Assembly: GCA_002337545.1 (NCBI GenBank)
Contig: DDGE01000049.1
Coordinates: 33,359 to 60,354 of the forward strand
DNA from: Phycisphaerales bacterium UBA1910
GTDB lineage: Bacteria; Planctomycetota; Phycisphaerae; Phycisphaerales; UBA1924
DNA length: 26,996 nt
Direction: 5' to 3'
Below, in pieces: positions 17,605 through 26,978 of this stretch. Numbering within the stretch: the first letter of the stretch is position 1; every line of letters begins with the position of its first letter. Both the position numbers and the translations under genes were made by a program. Below the pieces are notes generated by a model. The model saw only the letters and a program-made list of their open reading frames with translations. It had not been told where the DNA came from and ran no database searches.

Positions 17605-18882
17605 ATGCATCAAGATCAGATCGTCCCCACAGCCTCACAGAACGACATGGCAACAGAACAGATGAAGTTGCCAGGGAGAGAAAAGCGGCTGAGTTTTTCT
17701 CAAATTCTTGAGATTCAGCGGCACGATCGAGAGCAAATGCGTGTTGTCCATCATTGGACTGGTTCATCACCAGGTAGCGAAGATATCGAGATGAGTATGG
17801 GGGTCGGAAGAGTGGTTGCCGGCAGTATCCCTGACTTTTTCAAGTCCTCTGGGGTGCGAGTGCATTACATCGATGGGATAAGGGGATGCCCACCAAGATA
17901 TCGAAGCGAGTACCGTGACGCATCATGCCATCAGATTCCTCAGGATGTGATCTACTTCGTTGAGGATGCAGATAAGGGCGAGCGATTTGTGTTGGAGGTT
18001 GAGACAGATCGATCTGGAGACATGGAGTTTCGCATCTACTCCTCCGTTGCCTCCATTTGGTTTACTCGAATATTTGAGTTTGTACGAGACAACAACTATC
18101 TGCGAGGAAAGGTTTTCGATCTTGATGGAAAGAAAGCGGATATCGGTGAGATATCACTCGATGATGTAGTCCTCACGCACAAGCAGCAGGAGTTGATACA
18201 GAGACATGTAATCGGGTACGCCCAAAGGCTTGCAGAACTCGTATCACGAGGTGCGAGGGGTCAACGAGGGGTACTCCTAGAGGGTGTGCCAGGGTGCGGC
18301 AAGAGTATGCTGATCAAGGGCATAGCAAACACACTCTCCGAAGTGTCAGTGTGTATCGCTGGTCCGGATCAGATCAGCAGATATGGAAGCGTTGATGCAC
18401 TAGAACAGTTCGTGCGATTGACTGCACCCTGCGTGGTTGTCATCGAAGAGATTGACATCTTTGGTGCAGATCGACGCATTGGTGGTGGAGTCGGGATGGC
18501 GGAGCGAATGCAACTCATGGATGGATTGAGAAGTGTTCAGGGCGTGCTCTGGCTCGCAACAACGAATAGGCCAGAAGTAGTTGAGCAGGCACTCGCGGAT
18601 CGGCCAGGTCGATTTGATCGGCGTGTTAAGTTTGGGCCATTGCCCCTAGGAGAGCGAACGAGACTCATGGAGCAACTCGTAATGCCTTGCGCCCTTTCGG
18701 ATGACGGGCTTGATTTGGCAGTGAAGTTGACTGATGGCATGACCGGTGCACAAATGCGAGAGCTAGCGGAGACGCTACGAATCCTCTTTGAGCGGGATGT
18801 TTATTCAGCGACAGATGTAGAGCAAGCGTGGGAGGATTGGATTTTTGATAGAGGGAGCGTGATTGGCTTTAGCTGTCGATGA
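17605..18882 (+). CDS. AAA+ ATPase (FtsH/Cdc48-type core) with novel N-terminal domain
   Basis: A 425-residue protein. The C-terminal AAA+ core has Walker A GVPGCGKS (G227-S234, K233), Walker B VVVIEEID (277-284), sensor ATTNRP (318-323) and arginine finger region RPGRFDRR (333-340). The lid domain follows (TGAQMRELAETL). The N-terminal 200 residues are not recognised; they contain a likely beta-rich part and read like a substrate- or partner-binding domain. There is no protease domain, so it should remodel or unload a partner. ATG at 17605 is chosen for AAAGGAG five bases upstream. It is followed after 75 bases by the giant helicase gene on the same strand. Confidence 0.88.
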   Translation: MHQDQIVPTASQNDMATEQMKLPGREKRLSFSQILEIQRHDREQMRVVHHWTGSSPGSEDIEMSMGVGRVVAGSIPDFFKSSGVRVHYIDGIRGCPPRYRSEYRDASCHQIPQDVIYFVEDADKGERFVLEVETDRSGDMEFRIYSSVASIWFTRIFEFVRDNNYLRGKVFDLDGKKADIGEISLDDVVLTHKQQELIQRHVIGYAQRLAELVSRGARGQRGVLLEGVPGCGKSMLIKGIANTLSEVSVCIAGPDQISRYGSVDALEQFVRLTAPCVVVIEEIDIFGADRRIGGGVGMAERMQLMDGLRSVQGVLWLATTNRPEVVEQALADRPGRFDRRVKFGPLPLGERTRLMEQLVMPCALSDDGLDLAVKLTDGMTGAQMRELAETLRILFERDVYSATDVEQAWEDWIFDRGSVIGFSCR

Positions 18883-18897
18883 CTGAGATTTCAGCTA

Positions 18898-18926
18898 TTT
18901 ATACCTAGCTCATCATAGTGTATAAT
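18898..18926 (+). promoter_or_regulatory. Promoter candidate overlapping the start of the giant helicase gene
   Basis: TATAAT (18921-18926), preceded by TG, gives an extended -10 (TGTATAAT). TTTATA (18898-18903) lies 17 bases upstream as a weak -35. The first in-frame ATG (18925) falls inside the -10, so transcription from here would start around 18933 and force use of the ATG at 18958. Confidence 0.45.
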
Positions 18927-18957
18927 GAAGGAGGCCAATTTTCATACGGATCGTATC

Positions 18958-21900
18958 ATGACGGACGCCACTACAATCGGTTCTGATGAAGCACGCACTC
19001 GAGTATCGATGTCCATCGATTCTGTGAAAAAAACTACATTTGCTGCAGCCCAGAATGCTGTGCCCATTCTGAACCGAGTTGCAATCCAGAATAATGGCGA
19101 TACTCCCTACAAGAATCTCCGGCTCACCATGCAGCCGCAGCCTGCCTTTTGCAAAGCCAAAGAGTGGGTGATTGACAGAATCCCAGCTCTTGATGAAATC
19201 GATATCACTGATAAGCAAGTGACACTCGATTTCAGTGTGCTTGATCGACTCAACGAAGCAGAACATGGGCAGTTAACCTTCACACTATTCGACGGTGAAG
19301 AGATGCTGATTGAGCAAGTTGTGCCGATTGAGCTTCTTGCACGCGATGAATGGGGCGGCTCGACAGAGATGTCGCAAATCTTGGCAGCATTCGTGTCGCC
19401 AAATCATTCACAAGTATCGCACATTCTAAAAGAAGCCTCGTGGCTGCTCGAAAAAAGTGGGCATAACAGTGCTTTGGATGGCTACGTGTCACGTGATCCA
19501 CGGCGTGCCTACATGCTTTCTGCAGCAATCTGGTCGGCAATCAGCGGTATGGGGCTTTCCTATGCTCAGCCTCCAAGCTCCTTTGAGAAGCAAGGCCAGA
19601 AAATCCGGGATCCAGGGTGCATTGCTAGCACAGGTCTAGCAACTTGCCTGGACTCCTCGCTTCTCCTTGCAGCGGCGTTTGAGGCTATCAAACTGAACCC
19701 CGTCGTGATTTTCACACGTGGCCACGCATTTGTAGGCGTCTGGCTAGTCGACAAGACATTCCCAATGACAGTTGAGCGTGATGTTACAGAAGTCAGAAAA
19801 GCTGTGAGTTCAAGGGAGTTTCTTGTCCTGGAGTCCACATTGCTCACACACCGTCCAACCGTTGGATTTGAGAATGCCAAGGCAAATGCACAAGATCAGC
19901 TTTCGGATGATCGCGACAATGAGTTTGTCATGGCTATCGATGTCGCTCGAGCACGTGCCGCGGGAATTCGCCCAATATCGAATCAGCAGGTATCTACTGT
20001 CGAGGCTGATGACAGTGATTATGCTGTAAAACCAGCTGCGTTGCCGAAGCTTCCGAGCTTTGAAATGATCCCGAGTGAGTTCGCTGAGGAGCTTTCAGCA
20101 ACTCCTTCCGACCGCTTGGATCGATGGCAAAAGAAGCTATTAGACTTATCTCTTCGTAATCGATTGCTAAACTTCTCTGATAGCACCAAGCAAACTCTTA
20201 GGCTGGTTTGTGCTGATGTGCCATCACTAGAGGACGCCCTTGCTGACGGGAAAAAATTCAGAGTTGTTTCCCTGAAAGATGAGAATCCAATCGGTAATCG
20301 GGATCCCAAACTCTACAAACAGCAAACCGGACGCGATATCCAAGAGGAGTTCGCCAATACAGCATTTACTAAAGGCCAAGTATGTGCTGATGAGTCTGGA
20401 AAAGAAATGAAGTCAAGACTCACCACGCTTTACAGGAAAGCCAAGAGTGATCTTGCAGAAGGCGGAACCAACACCCTGTTTATGGCAGTTGGTTTTTTAC
20501 GTTGGAAGAAGGATGAGAAAGATCCTAGAGCGTACAAGGCTCCATTATTGCTTCTCCCCATAAAACTCACGAGGAGATCAGCAAAATCCAGCTACTACAT
20601 TTCTCACCACGAAGACGATGTGGTTTTCAACCAGACACTCCTTGAGTATCTTGAGCAGGAGTTTGGTCTAGCGATTCCCTCACTTAGAGGCGAGCTTCCT
20701 ACAGACCAATCGGGCCTAGACATTCAGTTAATTTTCGAGATGATGAGACAGGCGGTTCGGGATGTTCCCGGCTTTGAAGTGATAGAGAACATCGCTGTTT
20801 CAACCTTCTCGTTTGCAAAATACTTGATGTGGAAAGACTTAGTTGATCGCACCGACAGTCTCAAAAACAACCGGCTTGTTCGACATCTTTTAGAGAATCC
20901 AACGGAGGTCTTTTCTGATGGCAGCGGTGAGTTCCCGACTCCTGATAGCATTGATCAAAAAGTAGATCCAAGTAGCTTGTATACGCCACTACCCGCTGAT
21001 AGCTCTCAGCTTGCAGCTGTGGTTGCAGCAGAGTCTGGCAAAGATTTTGTGATCATCGGTCCACCTGGCACTGGAAAGAGTCAGACGATCGCAAATGTGA
21101 TTGCTCATTGCCTTGCTCATGGGAAGACAGTTCTTTTTGTAGCCGAAAAATCAGCGGCACTGGATGTTGTGTACAGGCGATTGAAAGCTTACGGACTAGC
21201 AGATGCTTGCCTTGAGTTGCATTCAAACAAGACCGATCGCAAGTCAGTAATCTCACAGTTGGGTGCAGCGTGGGATCGATCCTCCCGAGCAGATGAACAA
21301 GAATGGCTCCGCTTAACCAACGATCTAAAGATTCAGCGTGATGAGCTTAATCTGTATGTCAGTGAACTTCACCGTCCGGGGAGTCATGGCTATAGCGTAT
21401 ACGAGGGCATTGGAATACTGTCTGCGAACTCGCCAAGGTTTGAGCTCAATTTCAGGGGAGTAGAGTCACACGATCAAGAAAGTTTTTCTTCACTCATTGA
21501 GCTTGTTGAACGCTTGTCCATCACACATACTGCTGTCGAGAACTGCAGCTCACTACACGGAATTCAAAAGACTGAATGGTCGTTTGAGTGGCAAAAGAAA
21601 CTACTCAAATCAGTATCTGAGTTCCATGATGAAACGGTCGCATTGCTCGCATCGTGTAATCAGCTCAAGGAGAATCTCCTAATCTCTGAGTGTCCAGAGT
21701 GTCCAGGAAAACATCTTTCCGCATTACTGGGACTAGCAAAGTCGATCTGCAAGACTGCTAGTGGAGATTTCGGATTTGCTTTATCTACGGATCTCAGCTC
21801 ATATGCCCAATGCATAGATCTACTTGAGAAGCAAATAGGTGAGTACAAACAGGCTAAGCAAATCATCCAAGCTGAATATGAAGACGATGAAGTTCTTCGC

Positions 21901-24843
21901 ATTCCACTGGAAGATCTCGATAGAGATTGGCGATCTGAATCAGCAAAAATTTGGCCAATGTCAGCACTCGGTAAACGCCGCATACAACGCATTCTTCAGA
22001 GCTATGCATCAAGCGGTGTCGCAAATCCCGAGGTAGATCTCGCGGAACTTCGCAAAATCAAGAGAGTACTGGAATCAGTTGAGAAAAGCATCCTAAGTTC
22101 GATTCCCGGATTCGAGGGTGTTCAATCAAATGTCGCTCAACTCAGGGATCTCGTATTAGTCGCTCTCGAGTTTAACGAGTCTATTTCTACACTCAAATCA
22201 ACGATATCGATTTCGTCGAACATTGAGACCGAACTCAAACGGATCCTTGATCCTGGATCAGATTCATTGGCAGCTGTTTCATCAGCAAAGGAACTCCGTG
22301 AGGCTAAGCGTCGATTCGATCAAGCTGGGAGGTCTTATGTGTCTCTTACAGAGAGCAATCTAGAAGTTCTAACTCTCCAGAGCCTCATCGATGAGCTCAA
22401 GGGAATTGCGGCTCAATCTGATGGGTTGAACAACTGGGTAAAATGGGTAAAAGTTCGTAATGAGGCATCACTGCGAGGCTTGGATCCATTGATTGAGGCA
22501 TTGGAGTCTGGGAGTCTACTGGATGCGAAATCAGAGTTCATGTCGGCATACTTTAGTTGGTGGCTGCCACTCGCTATCGACCAAAGACCGAAGCTTCGCA
22601 GTTTTGCTCACTGGGAACAGGACAATCAAATCGAGACGTTCCGTGAGTTAATCGAGTCTGTTCAGGAGCTCGCAGCAATCCAGGTACGCCGATCGGTCTC
22701 GCATAACCTACCGGCACGTGATGGTGTTCCTCGGAAATCAGAACTCGGTATGCTCAGGCATCAACTTGGACTCCAAAGACCGAGTCAATCAATCCGTGGT
22801 CTGATTGAAGGCATGCCAGATGTGTTCACAAAGCTGACGCCATGTGTGCTGATGTCTCCTCTATCCGTTGCCCAATACCTTCCAAGTGAACAGGCAACAT
22901 TTGATATCGTGATCTTTGATGAAGCCTCCCAAATCACTACCTGGGATGCAGTGGGTGCGATTGCTCGCGGGCGACAGTCAATTATTGTTGGGGATCCTAA
23001 GCAACTTCCTCCTACCAACTTCTTTGGTCGTACCAATGACGAAGAAGAAGAGGAGCTAGCAGCCCATGAACGGGATCTCGCGAGCATTTTGGATGAAGCG
23101 TCAGCGGCAGGTCTACCACTCCATCAATTGAACTGGCACTATCGAAGCCGTGATGAAGATTTGATCGCATTTTCAAATTATCACTACTACGACCAGCGTT
23201 TGGTCACGTTCCCCTCTCCGACCACCGACTCTAAAGCTGTTCAGTTTCACAAAGTTGATGGCATATACGCACGCGGATCTGGGCGTACTAATGAGGTTGA
23301 GGCGAAGAGGGTTGTTCAATACCTCATTGCGAGATTGGAAAAGTGGGTTCAGCTTCCTGAAGAAGACAGACTGTCCATTGGTGTCATCACGTTCAATGCT
23401 CCACAGCAGGAGCTAATTCTTGATCTCTTGGATCTTGAGCGATCAAAACGCCCGGAACTCGAGTGGTTCTTCTCTGACGACAGGGAGGAGCCCGTGATCG
23501 TTAAGAATCTAGAGAATATCCAAGGCGATGAACGCGACGTTATGATCTTTTCAATCACTTTCGGCAAAGATCTTGCCGGCAAACTCCCTATGGATTTTGG
23601 TGCGGTAAACAAGCAAGGTGGTGAGAAGCGATTAAACGTCGCTGTAACGAGAGCCAAATCAGAGTTCCATATATTCTCTTCAATCTCGGCAGAAGAAATC
23701 GACCCAAGTCGAGCAAAGGGGCTTGGTGTTCAGCATCTAAAGAACTACCTTGATTACGCACAACGTGGTGCCGTCGCTCTTCCTGCAATGGATGAAGGGT
23801 CGCTTGGGCCAGCTGAGAATATGTTTGAAGCGTCAGTCGCTGAAGCTTTAAGATCTAGAGGATGGGAAGTTCGCACTCAGATCGGAGTATCAGGTTTTAG
23901 AATCGATCTGGGGGTAGTCCACCCGGATCATGCAGGGGCATTCCTGGCTGGTGTCGAGTGTGATGGGGCGACCTATCACAGCTCAGCAACCGCTCGAGAT
24001 CGTGATCAGATACGTGAAGGTGTGCTTCGACATTTAGGGTGGGAAATTCTCCGTGTGTGGTCAACCGAGTGGTTTATGCATCCACAGCCTGCTTTGCAAA
24101 GACTCGATGAATCACTCAACGAGTTACTCGAACTGAGCAGAGCAGAACAGAAGGATGAGCCAGATTTACAAGATAGCGAATCCGATACAGATTTTGATGA
24201 GGAAACAAACAGACATCAAGAATCATCAATTGATCCTGAGTCTTCACTCAATGAGACCGAACTCGAGCTGGATCTTGATGAGTGTACAGATTCTCAGGAG
24301 CTTCCTCAGTACGCGGCACCATCATCTGGTGCCATTGAGACAGGAACTACACTCAATGCCGAATTGCTTGATGAGTTTCCCATTGATCCTGAGCGCTTCT
24401 TCGAGTGGAACTACACCCAGACACTCAAATCTGTAGTTTCCCGTGTTGTGTCTGAACAAGGACCAATCTCTGAGTCCATGCTCTACAGGGCGATCGCAAA
24501 AATTCATGGATGGCAACGGGCAGGCAAGCGGATTCAGACGCGGGTACATGATTGTCTTGGCGATAACGAGCAGCACGAAGAAAATGGGAATGTATTCATC
24601 TGGGCAGCTGGGACTTACGCTGAATCCATTGCATTCCGGCCCCATATAGAGAGAACGTCTCGAGATATCCCTCGTGCTGAGATCTTTGGTCTCATCAAGG
24701 AACAGCCGCACATACTCAATGCCCCTGATCAAGCAAAAGAACTTGCCAACTTGATTGGGCTTGGGAGGCTTTCTGAGGATACCCGCAAGTATCTGGATTT
24801 ATGCTTGAGCGAATTTGAAGACAAAGACCTTGCAGATGAATAG
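18958..24843 (+). CDS. Giant DUF4011-SF1 helicase-Vsr-like nuclease-DUF3320 protein
   Basis: Numbered from an alternative ATG at 18925 (1972 residues; 1961 from 18958). Residues about 230-310 look transglutaminase-like: C241 in ATCLDSS, H267 in TRGHAFVG and an acidic residue near 301. The DUF4011 signature RWQKKLLDLSLRNRLLNF begins at about 402. The SF1 (Upf1-like) helicase has Walker A GPPGTGKS near 712, DEAS near 1332, VGDPKQLPP near 1355 and NVAVTRAKSE near the end, with a long helical insert between Walker A and B. A Vsr/DUF559-like nuclease spans about 1632-1712 (D1661, E1678-C-D1680, ILRVWSTEWF). After an acidic linker, DUF3320 is at about 1834-1880. Such proteins occur in defence islands. 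No strong ribosome site marks either start. Confidence 0.9.
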   Translation: MTDATTIGSDEARTRVSMSIDSVKKTTFAAAQNAVPILNRVAIQNNGDTPYKNLRLTMQPQPAFCKAKEWVIDRIPALDEIDITDKQVTLDFSVLDRLNEAEHGQLTFTLFDGEEMLIEQVVPIELLARDEWGGSTEMSQILAAFVSPNHSQVSHILKEASWLLEKSGHNSALDGYVSRDPRRAYMLSAAIWSAISGMGLSYAQPPSSFEKQGQKIRDPGCIASTGLATCLDSSLLLAAAFEAIKLNPVVIFTRGHAFVGVWLVDKTFPMTVERDVTEVRKAVSSREFLVLESTLLTHRPTVGFENAKANAQDQLSDDRDNEFVMAIDVARARAAGIRPISNQQVSTVEADDSDYAVKPAALPKLPSFEMIPSEFAEELSATPSDRLDRWQKKLLDLSLRNRLLNFSDSTKQTLRLVCADVPSLEDALADGKKFRVVSLKDENPIGNRDPKLYKQQTGRDIQEEFANTAFTKGQVCADESGKEMKSRLTTLYRKAKSDLAEGGTNTLFMAVGFLRWKKDEKDPRAYKAPLLLLPIKLTRRSAKSSYYISHHEDDVVFNQTLLEYLEQEFGLAIPSLRGELPTDQSGLDIQLIFEMMRQAVRDVPGFEVIENIAVSTFSFAKYLMWKDLVDRTDSLKNNRLVRHLLENPTEVFSDGSGEFPTPDSIDQKVDPSSLYTPLPADSSQLAAVVAAESGKDFVIIGPPGTGKSQTIANVIAHCLAHGKTVLFVAEKSAALDVVYRRLKAYGLADACLELHSNKTDRKSVISQLGAAWDRSSRADEQEWLRLTNDLKIQRDELNLYVSELHRPGSHGYSVYEGIGILSANSPRFELNFRGVESHDQESFSSLIELVERLSITHTAVENCSSLHGIQKTEWSFEWQKKLLKSVSEFHDETVALLASCNQLKENLLISECPECPGKHLSALLGLAKSICKTASGDFGFALSTDLSSYAQCIDLLEKQIGEYKQAKQIIQAEYEDDEVLRIPLEDLDRDWRSESAKIWPMSALGKRRIQRILQSYASSGVANPEVDLAELRKIKRVLESVEKSILSSIPGFEGVQSNVAQLRDLVLVALEFNESISTLKSTISISSNIETELKRILDPGSDSLAAVSSAKELREAKRRFDQAGRSYVSLTESNLEVLTLQSLIDELKGIAAQSDGLNNWVKWVKVRNEASLRGLDPLIEALESGSLLDAKSEFMSAYFSWWLPLAIDQRPKLRSFAHWEQDNQIETFRELIESVQELAAIQVRRSVSHNLPARDGVPRKSELGMLRHQLGLQRPSQSIRGLIEGMPDVFTKLTPCVLMSPLSVAQYLPSEQATFDIVIFDEASQITTWDAVGAIARGRQSIIVGDPKQLPPTNFFGRTNDEEEEELAAHERDLASILDEASAAGLPLHQLNWHYRSRDEDLIAFSNYHYYDQRLVTFPSPTTDSKAVQFHKVDGIYARGSGRTNEVEAKRVVQYLIARLEKWVQLPEEDRLSIGVITFNAPQQELILDLLDLERSKRPELEWFFSDDREEPVIVKNLENIQGDERDVMIFSITFGKDLAGKLPMDFGAVNKQGGEKRLNVAVTRAKSEFHIFSSISAEEIDPSRAKGLGVQHLKNYLDYAQRGAVALPAMDEGSLGPAENMFEASVAEALRSRGWEVRTQIGVSGFRIDLGVVHPDHAGAFLAGVECDGATYHSSATARDRDQIREGVLRHLGWEILRVWSTEWFMHPQPALQRLDESLNELLELSRAEQKDEPDLQDSESDTDFDEETNRHQESSIDPESSLNETELELDLDECTDSQELPQYAAPSSGAIETGTTLNAELLDEFPIDPERFFEWNYTQTLKSVVSRVVSEQGPISESMLYRAIAKIHGWQRAGKRIQTRVHDCLGDNEQHEENGNVFIWAAGTYAESIAFRPHIERTSRDIPRAEIFGLIKEQPHILNAPDQAKELANLIGLGRLSEDTRKYLDLCLSEFEDKDLADE

Positions 24844-25009
24844 ATGATTGAGTAGTTCGTATCTCACTCTCTCGTGGTATTAGCATGCCAGCCGTTTGGG
24901 ACAGCAATGTGTTAGAAACCAGATAAATCACTCCTGTTTATAAACCACACGCTGCGAAGGCACACTTGCTTGGAGTGTTCTGTCTGGCCTGCTACTCATG
25001 ATTCTACAT

Positions 25010-26404
25010 TTACTCGTTTTCGAGTTCATCAAACTTGGCTTTCATCGTCGGATTTTTGTGGCTGAGCTTCTTGATCGTGACATCTTGGGCTTTGTCATTT
25101 GCAAGGCGAAGATTGTTGCCAGATTTCAAAAGTGCATCCTTCGTCTTCTGAAGGTGATTAATTGATTTATTAATTTTATCAATAGCAGTCTGAAATTGAC
25201 GGGAGACAAGATCGTAGTTCCGATTGAAGCCGTCCTTGAATTTCTCAAGTTTCTCTTCAAAGCTTGTGATATCCATATTCTGAGATCGCACAAGTGCAAG
25301 CTCATTATTGTATTCGAGTGACTTCAGCGAAGCATTTCTCAAAAGCGTGATCATCGGGATGAAGAACTGCGGGCGAATAACAAACATTTTGGGGTATCGG
25401 TGGCTGTCGTCGACGATCCCAGTGTTGTAGAGCTCGCTATCTGGCTCTAAAAGTGAAACCAGAATCGCATACTCGCACCCTTTTTCATTTCGGTCTTTGT
25501 CGAGTTCCTTGAAGAAGTCTTCGTTCTTCTTCTTTGTTGAAGTAGTGTCACTTTCATTCTTCATCTCAAACATGATCGAGATGATTTCAGTGCCTTCCTC
25601 ACCGAGATCTCGGAATATGTAATCGCCTTTGCTCCCAGTGGAAGCGTCGTTGTCTTTTTCAAAGTATGCCCTGGGAAAAGCAGTAGTTCTGATGCGGGTA
25701 AACTCGGTTTCGCAATGTTGCTCGAGAGTCTCGCCGACCATCTTCGTCGAGAGTTTCGACTTTAAATCTTTGAGACGTTCAATTGCCTCATCTCTATCCT
25801 TCAGTTGTGTTTCGTATTTGTCTTTGAGTGATTGTTCACTGAGTTGTTTCTTGAGCTCAGCTTCACTGAGGCTGTTTTTTTAGATCATCTCTTTCTTTTT
25901 CAACATTGCTGACAGCTTCTCTCACAGCCAGTTCTTTTGTGGTTTGATTTGCTTGGAGTTCAGCGTTCATCTTTGAATTTCAGCATCCTTTGTCGCAACA
26001 GTTTCTTGTAGTTGTTGTGTAAAGCGAGCTTCAGTCAACTCAAGAGATGTTTGGCGGTCCTGTTCAGACTGCTGAAGCCTATTAATCAGGTCATCCCTTT
26101 CTTTTTCGAGAGACTTCGATGCTTCCGCGATCGCAAGCTGTTGCTCAGTATCACTTGCTTTGAGCTTTGCTTGGAGTTCAAGTATCTCGGCTTCTTTCTC
26201 TGATGCCGCCATTTGCATCGCACTAGCAACTTGGGTCTTTGCTAATTCAACCGCTGCGTCCTTGTCACGCTCAGCGAGTTCAAGACTCTGATTGAGCTGT
26301 TTCTCAAACTCATGATCGCGGACTTGTTTCAGCAAGTCTGCATATCCGGACTCATCGATTTTGAATGCTTTGCCGCAGTGTAGACAGATATTCTCGTTCA
26401 TCAT
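25010..26404 (-). pseudogene. DUF2130-type coiled-coil nuclease-like protein, broken by two frameshifts
   Basis: The front part (26404 down to 25967) codes for a start with a CxxC zinc-ribbon-like motif (CLHCGKAF) and a long coiled coil. The back part, open from about 25879 to 25010, finishes the coiled coil and then a DUF2130 domain. In it GDYIF and EMK ([15 protein letters not shown]) resemble a PD-(D/E)xK core. Between them, at about 25968 to 25882, coiled-coil coding continues in another frame. One base appears lost in an AAA run near 25968 and one gained in an A7 run (25875-25881), so the outer parts share a frame. The full product would be about 464 residues, the normal size. Either a recent pseudogene or two sequencing errors. 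GGAG precedes the ATG. Cellular role is unknown. Confidence 0.75.
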
Positions 26405-26978
26405 TCAGACTCCAAGTCTACAAGGTAGACAACATCTTAATCTCTATTGGTGTGTTTGGGCTTGGCATCACTCAACGAGAGCACCAGGTTGAGTTACACA
26501 GCTTGACTGATTGCATATGGATGCACCGTCGCTATATGCCCTCAAGAGACTTGGTGACATGATTTGAGTTGTTTCGCAATCGAGGCTGAGGCTGCGACGA
26601 AACGCTCGCCTTAAGGGGTTCCTTCTTGCTTTTCACAGATACACACTGGGACATCCCCCGGCAGTCGACCTGTACTAGTAGTTAGGATTTATTGGAGCTT
26701 GGAAGTTCACCGTATGCGGAAATTGGGGCAAAAAAAGAGGGGCTCAGAATGCGGCTGCCCCTGCATTTGCCGTAAAAACCACGAGATCGCGACTCTGGAA
26801 AACACCCAGCTGAGCGCTCTCTTATGCGCTCTCTTGGTTTGTTCTCTCGATGGCAATACTTGGCTTCTGGCGACAACTTCGACTAAGCCTGAAAGAGCGA
26901 TAAATACTATAAATATAGAGATTTATGGCCCTTGATGTCAATGTCTGTCAAAAGGTGTCTAAGTCCCAAAATCAATGG
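26405..26978. other. Right-end region without a convincing gene
   Basis: About 570 bases between the DUF2130 gene and the right attachment site. Open frames here are short (60-80 codons), lack ribosome sites and show no recognisable motif. The region holds the right copies of the GCGCTCTCTT repeat. It may be decayed sequence or the regulatory and recombination end of the island. Confidence 0.5.
26814..26837 (+). repeat. Candidate integrase arm-site repeats, right end (tandem pair)
   Basis: GCGCTCTCTT occurs at 26814-26823 and again at 26826-26835. The second lies within TGCGCTCTCTTGG, an exact match to 68-80 at the left end. A tandem pair at one end and a single copy at the other, all in the same orientation, fits arm-type binding sites of a tyrosine integrase (inference). 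Confidence 0.4.

Noticed and set aside
17451..17711. Small plus-strand frame of 86 codons before the AAA+ gene
   Set aside because: It runs into the AAA+ coding region in another frame and lacks a ribosome site and motifs.
15891..18882. CRISPR-Cas locus suggested by the Cas4-like domain
   Set aside because: No repeat-spacer array, cas1, cas2 or effector gene is present; the nuclease is fused to a DEDD exonuclease as in DUF2779 proteins.
26682..26935. Short open frames of 64-78 codons on both strands near the right end
   Set aside because: No ribosome site, no motif and overlapping each other in opposite strands; more likely non-coding or decayed.
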